NCBI GenBank assembly: GCA_022822065.1
Contig: JAJECI010000010.1
Location: forward strand, 124,001 to 188,000
Reading direction: 5' to 3'
Length of the DNA: 64,000 bases
From: Candidatus Dadabacteria bacterium
GTDB lineage: Bacteria > Desulfobacterota_D > UBA1144 > Nemesobacterales > Nemesobacteraceae
A program made the translations under genes and the position numbers. Under the pieces are notes generated by a model that saw nothing but the letters and a program-made list of their open reading frames with translations, had not been told where the DNA came from and searched no databases. Within the stretch, counting starts at the first letter, position 1; every line of letters starts with the position of its first letter. Of this stretch, positions 27,292-35,805 are shown piece by piece.

Positions 27292-28113
27292 ATGACCGCA
27301 AAAGGAAAAAAAATCTCTCTCGGCGGCTACGCGGGGGCAGCGTTTGTTCTCTGCATACTGGGGGCGCTCGTGTCGGGGTACCTGCTTGTGGCCGATTTCC
27401 TGCTCGGGGGTGCGGAGTTCTGCCTCACGGGCGAGGGCTGCGACGTGGTGAGGGAGAGCCGGTACTCGCGAATCGGGGGCATCCCGGTTCCGCTGCTCGG
27501 AGTTCTCGGGTACGCGGCCATGGCCGCAGCGACCGTCTCGCCGCTTGGGCGAAGGACGAGATGGGGTCTTCTTTTCTGGTTCTCGGCCGCGGCCGTGGGT
27601 TTTTCAGCCTACCTCACCTACCTTGAGCTTTTCATAATAGAGGCGCTTTGCTCCTGGTGCGTGGCCTCGGCCGCAATCGCCGTTACGCTGTTTCTGCTCG
27701 CGGCCTCTCAGACAACCGGAAGCGTCTTAAGGTCCTTCGGCGGAGCGGCGGCGGTGTTCGTTCTCGTGTTCGCCGTCTCCTACTCCATTCATTCCCCCGC
27801 CCCGGAGGAGAATCCGCCGTCCGTGGCCACCTTTTACCAAGTGGGCCTCGCCAAATATCTCTCGGAGCGCGGAGCGACCATGTACGGTTCCCACACGTGC
27901 GCTCACTGCGAGAGGCAGAAAGAACTTTTCGGAGGGGCCTTCGGCTACATAACCTACGTCGAGTGCAGCCGAAGCGGTCCCGACCCCAATCCCGCCCTCT
28001 GCGCGGCCAAGAACATAAAAGGCTATCCGACCTGGGAAATCGGCGGCGAGTTCCACGAGGGGCTGAGAACCCTTGAGCAGCTCGGGCGGATCTCGGGCTA
28101 TTCGGGCGAGTGA
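27292..28113 (+). CDS. VKOR-thioredoxin fusion (disulfide-bond formation)
   Basis: 'GGIPVPLLGVLGYAAM', 'EALCSWCVASA' (VKOR) plus C-terminal 'MYGSHTCAHCERQKELF' (Trx-like CxxC). Confidence 0.88.
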   Translation: MTAKGKKISLGGYAGAAFVLCILGALVSGYLLVADFLLGGAEFCLTGEGCDVVRESRYSRIGGIPVPLLGVLGYAAMAAATVSPLGRRTRWGLLFWFSAAAVGFSAYLTYLELFIIEALCSWCVASAAIAVTLFLLAASQTTGSVLRSFGGAAAVFVLVFAVSYSIHSPAPEENPPSVATFYQVGLAKYLSERGATMYGSHTCAHCERQKELFGGAFGYITYVECSRSGPDPNPALCAAKNIKGYPTWEIGGEFHEGLRTLEQLGRISGYSGE

Positions 28114-28241
28114 CCCGCGGGTCCCCTTCCAGGGCGCTGCGATCACCTAGTACTGCTTTGACAAGGGGCTTTTATCAATTATTCTTATCTGAACGTTCGT
28201 ACCACATTGAGCCGTTACCGGAGCGGCAGCGGGGGTGAAGG

Positions 28242-29087
28242 GTGGGAAAAAGAAACGACGGATTGTCGTTCATAGTATGCTGCAACAAGTTCGGCTGGAC
28301 CAAATCCTGGGGCATAAGCAGGGAACGGTTCCAGCTGGTGCTGGGCGCCCTGGGGATTTTCGTGCTGGGCGCGCTTTTCTCCTTTTTTCTGTCATACAAG
28401 TTCTACGGGGAAGCCGAGGACATCCGGGCGGAGAAGCAGGCCGAGATAGACGAACTGCTCAGTGCCGTAGAGGCGATGTCGCATGACATAATCGTAGACA
28501 AGAAACTTGAGGACAAGTTCATAAAAAGAGTCCTTCGTCTCGAGAAAAGGCTTACCTCCATGGAAAGGACGCTTTCCGAGAAAAAGCGGGCAAGAACTCC
28601 CCCCTCTATAGGCGGACGCGGCTTCCGGGCAAGCGATATCGGTCATGATTACTTCGACGCGGTCGAGAAGGACGTGGACCGCCTCGCCGAGGTCATGGAC
28701 TCCACTCCCCTCGGAAAACCCATCCCGGGAGGAGTCTCCTCACACTACGGCTACAGGAAAAACCCCTTCTCCAACGCCAGGGAGTTTCACGGCGGAATAG
28801 ATTTCAGGGGCAAGGTGGGAGACGCCGTCGCGGCCACGGCGGACGGCATCGTTGAGAAGGCCAGGTACGAGAAGGGCTACGGAAAGCACGTTGTTATCAA
28901 GCATAAAAAAGGCTACAAGACTCTCTACGGACATCTCTCCAAGATAAATGTCGCCAAGGGCCAGAAAGTCGTGGCGGGAGAGAAGGTAGGGGAAGTAGGG
29001 TCGACCGGCCGCTCGACCGGACCCCATCTTCACTACGAGATAATAAGGTACGGAAGAAGGATCAACCCCATAAAATACGTAAGATAA
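28242..29087 (+). CDS. M23-family peptidoglycan endopeptidase
   Basis: 'GIDFRGKVGDAVAATADGIVEKARYEKGYGKHVVIKHKKGYKTLYGHLSKI...GRSTGPHLHYEI'; one N-terminal TM. Confidence 0.92.
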   Translation: MGKRNDGLSFIVCCNKFGWTKSWGISRERFQLVLGALGIFVLGALFSFFLSYKFYGEAEDIRAEKQAEIDELLSAVEAMSHDIIVDKKLEDKFIKRVLRLEKRLTSMERTLSEKKRARTPPSIGGRGFRASDIGHDYFDAVEKDVDRLAEVMDSTPLGKPIPGGVSSHYGYRKNPFSNAREFHGGIDFRGKVGDAVAATADGIVEKARYEKGYGKHVVIKHKKGYKTLYGHLSKINVAKGQKVVAGEKVGEVGSTGRSTGPHLHYEIIRYGRRINPIKYVR

Positions 29088-29099
29088 GGGGGAACCCGT

Positions 29100-29522
29100 A
29101 TGTACAACAGCAAGCAGAAGAATAAAAACAACAAAAACAACTCGGGCGCCGTGGAAACGGTTCTGGGCGAGGGCGCGGTGTTCGAGGGAATTATCTCGTG
29201 CGAGGGATCGATGAAGGTTGAGTGCGTGCTCAAGGGAGACGTAAAAGTCGCCAACTCGATCGTGATAGGCCCTAACGGCTCGGTGACCGGGGACATAAAC
29301 GCCGGTGAGGTCATCATATTCGGGAAAGTAACCGGAAAGGTAGACGCCGGGGCGCTCGAGATCAAAAGCACGGGAGAAATAACGGGAGAGGTCCTGGTCG
29401 AGACTTTGATAACCGAGGCCGGGGGCATAATGAGGGCGAAGTGCGAAATGAAAGGCCCCGAACCGAAAGGCCCGAAGGACAAGGGCCAGGCGCCAAGCGC
29501 GCCCCAGTCGGCTAAATCCTAG
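29100..29522 (+). CDS. Bactofilin
   Basis: 'LGEGAVFEGIISCEGSMKVECVLKGDVKVANSIVIGPNGSVTGDINAGEVIIFGKVTGKV' beta-solenoid repeats. Confidence 0.92.
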   Translation: MYNSKQKNKNNKNNSGAVETVLGEGAVFEGIISCEGSMKVECVLKGDVKVANSIVIGPNGSVTGDINAGEVIIFGKVTGKVDAGALEIKSTGEITGEVLVETLITEAGGIMRAKCEMKGPEPKGPKDKGQAPSAPQSAKS

Positions 29523-29981
29523 TTAGTGGTGGTGGCCGCGGCGGCTTGCCGCCGGGGGATTCAGGACAACAGGCGCCGTAACCGATATCCGCTCGCCCGA
29601 GCGGAACTTAAATTCCAAAGTCACCGTTTCCCCCATATCGCCCGAGAGCCCCTCTAGCATCACGTGATAGCCTCCAGGCGAAAGGACGACCGAATCGCCC
29701 GGCGGAACCTCGATCGAAGCAACCTTCTTCATCGCCATGGAATCTTCTCTCGTCTCCGTGATGTGAAGCGAGGCCGAAGCCGAGCAGCTGCAGCCTATCT
29801 CCAGAAGTTCGTCCGCCGCGCGGCCGCGGTTCTCGATGACCATGTAGGCCGCGGTCACGGAAGCACCGGGAGGATTTCTCCTTACCCACGGGTCCTTGAC
29901 GGAGATTTCCCCTCCGCTCCAGGCCGGGGGAGCGGCAAAAAGCAAAACAGCTAAAACGAGCAGGGCTTTTTTCATGTTCAT
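29523..29981 (-). CDS. Copper chaperone PCu(A)C
   Basis: 'VKDPWVRRNPPGASVTAAYMVIENRG', 'LHITETREDSMAMKKV', 'LSPGGYHVMLEGL'. Confidence 0.9.
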   Translation of the reverse strand: MNMKKALLVLAVLLFAAPPAWSGGEISVKDPWVRRNPPGASVTAAYMVIENRGRAADELLEIGCSCSASASLHITETREDSMAMKKVASIEVPPGDSVVLSPGGYHVMLEGLSGDMGETVTLEFKFRSGERISVTAPVVLNPPAASRRGHHH

Positions 29982-29987
29982 GGGCGC

Positions 29988-30578
29988 TTACATAAGAAGG
30001 CGTTTTACGTCGCCTGCTATTTTCCTCGGGTCAAGCTTTTCCTTGGGGTAGCGTAGCATCACCTCGCCTCCGGGACCTATAAGGTAAACCGCGGGCGAGT
30101 GGACTACCATGTAGTCTGACCCCTGGGTCTCCTGCTCTTTTGAATAAAAGGTTCCGCAGGCGTCGTTTACCCGCTTTATTTCCTGCTGCGGACCCGTAAG
30201 CCCGATTATTCCATCGTGGAAAAACGGAATGTAGGCCCCTAGCTTGGCCGCGGTGTCGCGCTCCGGGTCAACCGTTATGAAAAGCGCCATGGCCCGCTCG
30301 TCTTCCACAAGATCGAGCACCTCCCCCAGCATCCCCAGGGTGGTGGGGCATACGTCCGGACAGTTAGTGAAGCCGAAGTTAAGCAGTATGACCTTGCCCG
30401 GGTGGCCGGAGAGGGAAAACGTTCGGTTCCGGTGATCGGTCAGGGAGAAATCAAAGGCGGGGCGGCGATACTCATCCCCGTGGAAGCTTCCCTTGTCCGT
30501 GCCGATGAATCCCAGGACCGCGACCCACACGAGAGCGATCAGCGCCAGAGCGGTTAAAAGCCAGTAGTGCCGTTTCAT
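29988..30578 (-). CDS. SCO1/SenC copper-binding protein
   Basis: 'VILLNFGFTNCPDVCPTTLGMLGEVLDLV', 'LFITVDPERDT' SCO CxxxC motif. Confidence 0.92.
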   Translation of the reverse strand: MKRHYWLLTALALIALVWVAVLGFIGTDKGSFHGDEYRRPAFDFSLTDHRNRTFSLSGHPGKVILLNFGFTNCPDVCPTTLGMLGEVLDLVEDERAMALFITVDPERDTAAKLGAYIPFFHDGIIGLTGPQQEIKRVNDACGTFYSKEQETQGSDYMVVHSPAVYLIGPGGEVMLRYPKEKLDPRKIAGDVKRLLM

Positions 30579-30635
30579 TTCATGGGACTCCGCAAGAGAT
30601 TAGGGCAGAAATATACACCACCTTTGCGATTAAAC

Positions 30636-30727
30636 AAAAAAAAAGAGCGCCTCAGGGGGGGCCGAGGCGCTCTTCCTAAACAAAAAGGAGGATGAAGGAT
30701 GAGTATTGATCAATGTTTTTAATCAAC
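30636..30727 (-). ncRNA. Candidate ~92-nt small RNA (or untranslated leader/attenuator of sco1)
   Basis: minus-strand TTGACA (30762-30757), 16-nt spacer, TATATT (30740-30735), then an 11-bp hairpin 30643-30653/30664-30674 followed by 9 U; body contains AUCCUCCUUUUU. Confidence 0.5.
30643..30674 (-). terminator. Rho-independent terminator/attenuator hairpin
   Basis: aagagcgcctc-N10-gaggcgctctt with 9-T run on the minus strand. Confidence 0.85.
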
Positions 30728-30792
30728 GGTTATAAATATAAGTAATTTACTTAAACTGTCAAGGGAAAATTAAAAAAAATTTAAAATGGCCA

Positions 30793-30836
30793 AAAAAAAG
30801 CGGGCAGGGCGCCCGTGTGCCGTGCCCGCTTTTTGG
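30793..30836. terminator. groEL terminator (bidirectional)
   Basis: aaaaagcgggca...tgcccgcttttt inverted repeat just 3' of groEL. Confidence 0.8.
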
Positions 30837-30860
30837 TTTCTCCAGGTGTACTGGGAGGTT

Positions 30861-32814
<1,954 letters not shown>

Positions 32815-32849
32815 CTCTAATACCTCCTTTTTAACTTTTTAAAGCTGGA

Positions 32850-32876
32850 CTGGCACTTGCGCCTTCCAAGTGCCAA
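32850..32876 (-). promoter_or_regulatory. CIRCE-like 9-9-9 inverted repeat upstream of groES
   Basis: minus strand TTGGCACTT-N9-AAGTGCCAG, compare CIRCE TTAGCACTC-N9-GAGTGCTAA. Confidence 0.6.
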
Positions 32877-33070
32877 CTATAAAGTAAGCACGTTTTTGCG
32901 GGTGTCAAGGGATCGAGGGAAAAAAGAGGGGCCAGGGACGGCTGCGGGAGAGTTAAAAAGCTGGGGCCGCCTGCAGGCTGACTGAAACGGCCCCGTTACT
33001 CCTTCTACGCTTGGCAGACGAGCTGACACGCGTAATATACAGCCCGCCAGGCTGAAAGTCCAGGCGATCT

Positions 33071-34303
33071 TCAGGCCCACATCGCCCCGAAGGGAACCAG
33101 CCAGAGCCCCTTGCCGAATGATCCCGCGGTTTTTCCGGAATACAGCACTATTCCAACAAAGGGGTTGTCTCCCGCAATTCTGTCCCTGAACCATTCCAGG
33201 TGCCTGAAGTCGCTTTTCTGCGCCGTCGACGCGGCTTTTACCTCGATACCGAGCATCGCGCCGTCGTCGCGGGTGACGATGAAATCGATTTCACGCCTTT
33301 CACGGTCGCGGTAATGATAGAGTTCGTACTGTCCGCCGCCAGCGTCCACAAGAGGCGCAAGTTCGTTGAACGCGAAGCTTTCGAGCAATTTGCCGACACG
33401 ATCGGCATCCCGCTTTACCTGATCGACGCTCCAGCGCAGCAGAGAGAAGACCAGTCCGCTATCAGTCATGAAAATCTTCCTCCTTTTTCCGACGCGTCCA
33501 TAGTCCGTATCGCTCCAAGGCGGTAAGCGTTCTACGAGGAACAGCGTTTCAAGCATGTTTACGTAGGATTCAAGCGTCGGGCGCTGAATGGACATTCCGC
33601 TGCCTATGGCGGAGAGATCAACAAACTTTGATGACCACGCGGCAAGGGTTCTTACGAGTTCGCGCATGGCATCATGACGCTTTATTCTGGCTATTTCACT
33701 CAAGTCTCTTTCAAGCAACGCGTTTACATAATCCAGATGCCACCTTCTCCGTGCGCGTTCTCCCAGCCCTATCGCTTCGGGATAGCCGCCTCTTGATGCC
33801 ACCTCGATTAATTCGCTGCGGCTGTAATGCTCCCACCCGTATCTAAAATCCTGATCAAACGCCCGCTTGAGAAAACCGGTTCCGGTGTTTCTTATCTCAC
33901 CTTCGCTAAGAGTTCTCAGTCTTATCTTTGCGACACGACCGGCAAGAGATTCTCTCACGCCCGGGAGTTTGGGAACGTTGGATGACCCGGTGAGCAGGAA
34001 CTGTCCCGGTCTTCTGTTTTCGTCGACTGCCATTTTTATGATGGGCAGGAGGTCCGGGGATTTCTGAACTTCATCAATTATGAGCATTCCTTTCCCGTGG
34101 CTGATGAATTCGGCGGGATCAACGTCGGCAAGCTCTCTTGAGATCCTATCATCCAGGGTCCGGTACTCGGTGTTTTTCTTGTCAAGGTGTTTTACCAGGG
34201 TTGTCTTGCCGCACTGACGGGGACCGGTCAGAAGCAGTACCCTGCGCTCCCCCATAGCGGTTTCGATAGATTTCTTCTGCCATCTCGGCAGCATTTCAGC
34301 CAT
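33071..34303 (-). CDS. AAA-family ATPase with DUF4143-type C-terminus
   Basis: 'RRVLLLTGPRQCGKTTLVKHL' Walker A, 'GMLIIDEVQKSPDLLPIIK' Walker B, 'FLLTGSSN'; C-terminal nuclease-like 'REIDFIVTRDDGAMLGIEVKA'. Confidence 0.88.
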   Translation of the reverse strand: MAEMLPRWQKKSIETAMGERRVLLLTGPRQCGKTTLVKHLDKKNTEYRTLDDRISRELADVDPAEFISHGKGMLIIDEVQKSPDLLPIIKMAVDENRRPGQFLLTGSSNVPKLPGVRESLAGRVAKIRLRTLSEGEIRNTGTGFLKRAFDQDFRYGWEHYSRSELIEVASRGGYPEAIGLGERARRRWHLDYVNALLERDLSEIARIKRHDAMRELVRTLAAWSSKFVDLSAIGSGMSIQRPTLESYVNMLETLFLVERLPPWSDTDYGRVGKRRKIFMTDSGLVFSLLRWSVDQVKRDADRVGKLLESFAFNELAPLVDAGGGQYELYHYRDRERREIDFIVTRDDGAMLGIEVKAASTAQKSDFRHLEWFRDRIAGDNPFVGIVLYSGKTAGSFGKGLWLVPFGAMWA

Positions 34304-34327
34304 TTTCGGTTTCCTCCGATTTCAGCA

Positions 34328-34419
34328 ACAAAGCCCCCGCAATTTTTATAACACGGTCTCCGCGATTTTACCAATAGAGTCCTCGCAATTTTTATAACAC
34401 GGTCTCCGCGATTTTACCA
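34328..34419 (-). repeat. 23-bp-period repeat array upstream of the DUF4143-type ATPase (4 units)
   Basis: minus strand: gtaaaatcgcggagaccgtgtta / taaaaattgcgaggactctattg / gtaaaatcgcggagaccgtgtta / taaaaattgcgggggctttgttg; units 1 and 3 identical. Confidence 0.85.
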
Positions 34420-34579
34420 GTAAATTGACAGTATTTCAAAAAAAGTCCCAGTTCTGCCGGCAGTTTGCACTGTCGGGAAAATTGCTTTTCGAAGTTGAGC
34501 AATTTTCGCGGGGGACTTCCTTGTTTTTCTAGGAAAGAGCTTCTAAGCAGAACCGGAACCGGCCCGTCAGCTTGTGCAT

Positions 34580-34780
34580 CTAAAGTTTGCCGAGTCGCCC
34601 CTGACTTTTCTCTGCGACCGCTTCTTCCATCAGGAAGTCGAGCTTCCCGGATGACGAGTCCATTTCGATCTCTTCATCCCACTGTTCCCAGTCCTTCTCG
34701 GAAAGCCACTCGCGCAGATGGATGTAACCCTCTTTGGAGAGGGCCGAAATGGCGGATTTTATTTCTTCTACAGTTGACAT
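34580..34780 (-). CDS. Orphan antitoxin-like small protein
   Basis: 'MSTVEEIKSAISALSKEGYIHLREWLSEKDWEQWDEEIEMDSSSGKLDFLMEEAVAEKSQGRLGKL' typical of addiction-module antitoxins. Confidence 0.65.
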   Translation of the reverse strand: MSTVEEIKSAISALSKEGYIHLREWLSEKDWEQWDEEIEMDSSSGKLDFLMEEAVAEKSQGRLGKL

Positions 34781-34988
34781 AGCAAGCCGTCCCGCTACAA
34801 AGAGAATATTGATTTAGACAGTAAATACTTTGACTCAGTCCGTAAAGAGCGTCAAAGATCGCCCTGATATTTTTCTTCAGTCGCCGTAGGCGAACATTTC
34901 CCCAACATATCGGGTTCCCCCGCACTTATCAAGGCGCAAACACCTCAAAGCCACAAAGCATTGACCGGAAAACCGATATCGATTAAAA

Positions 34989-35004
34989 TGTAGTATATAC
35001 TACA
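34989..35004. promoter_or_regulatory. 16-bp perfect palindrome, operator candidate for the phd/vapC-type module
   Basis: TGTAGTATATACTACA located 13 nt before the antitoxin ATG. Confidence 0.7.
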
Positions 35005-35017
35005 CTGGAGGAATTTT

Positions 35018-35263
35018 ATGCGCATCGTTTCATTGAAGACGGCTAATCAGCAGTTCGCCAAGCTGGTAAAGGAAGTCGAGCGTGGAGAAGGCTTTATGAT
35101 CACCCGGCGCGGTCATCCTGTCGCCAAGCTCATACCCCACTCCCCCGACAAAACGGCCGACCCCGACTGGGCGACCGCCTACAGGCGGATGATGAAACGT
35201 TTGGACGAAGGCGCTTCCCTAGGGCGCCTCAAGGTAAAACGGGAAGATATTTATGATCGTTAA
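35018..35263 (+). CDS. Phd/YefM-family antitoxin
   Basis: 'MRIVSLKTANQQFAKLVKEVERGEGFMITRRGHPVAKLIP'. Confidence 0.88.
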   Translation: MRIVSLKTANQQFAKLVKEVERGEGFMITRRGHPVAKLIPHSPDKTADPDWATAYRRMMKRLDEGASLGRLKVKREDIYDR

Positions 35264-35711
35264 AGGCCGTTTCTCCCTCGACACCAACATTTTGGTCTAT
35301 GCGGTCGACCGCGACGCCGACGAACTTCATGAACAGTCAAAAGAACTCATCGGGCGCGCGGCCCGGAGCGACTGCGTGCTAACGGTACAGGCACTCGCTG
35401 AGTTCTTTCATGTTACAACCCGCAAGAGGCTGCTTGAACCATCTCATGCAAGCGCCTTCGTGCTCGACTGGTTGGAGGTGTTTCAAGTCATCACCGCAGC
35501 CGACACGGCTCTTGTTGATGCTATGGACGCAGTCGGCGAGCATCAGCTATCGTTTTGGGACGCAATGATTTGGGCTGCGGCGCGTCAAGGAGGATGTTCC
35601 GCAATTCTGAGCGAGGATATGCAGGACGGTCGGCGACTGAGCGGCGTCGAATTCATCAATCCGTTCTCCTCGGGCGCCGCAACTCGTTTAGCAAAGTTCT
35701 TGAGGCAATAA
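35253..35711 (+). CDS. vapC: PIN-domain toxin
   Basis: 'RFSLDTNILVYAVDRDADELHEQSKELI...LSFWDAMIWAAARQGGCSAILSEDMQDG'; overlaps the antitoxin. Confidence 0.9.
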   Translation: MIVKGRFSLDTNILVYAVDRDADELHEQSKELIGRAARSDCVLTVQALAEFFHVTTRKRLLEPSHASAFVLDWLEVFQVITAADTALVDAMDAVGEHQLSFWDAMIWAAARQGGCSAILSEDMQDGRRLSGVEFINPFSSGAATRLAKFLRQ

Positions 35712-35805
35712 CTTCCGGCGCCCAATTGAACTGAGGATGCTTTGACAGGTCAAGGCATCCCGAAATGATGGAACGCCGCCCGTATATCTCTGGATCGAGA
35801 GCGTT

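Noticed and set aside
30690-30715. Plus-strand aaaggaggatgaaggATG mini-ORF (MSIDQCF*)
   Set aside because: Only 7 codons with no convincing plus-strand promoter; the minus-strand promoter-terminator unit explains the sequence better.
34328-34419. Considered calling the 23-bp array a CRISPR
   Set aside because: Contiguous degenerate tandem units without unique spacers; no cas genes seen.
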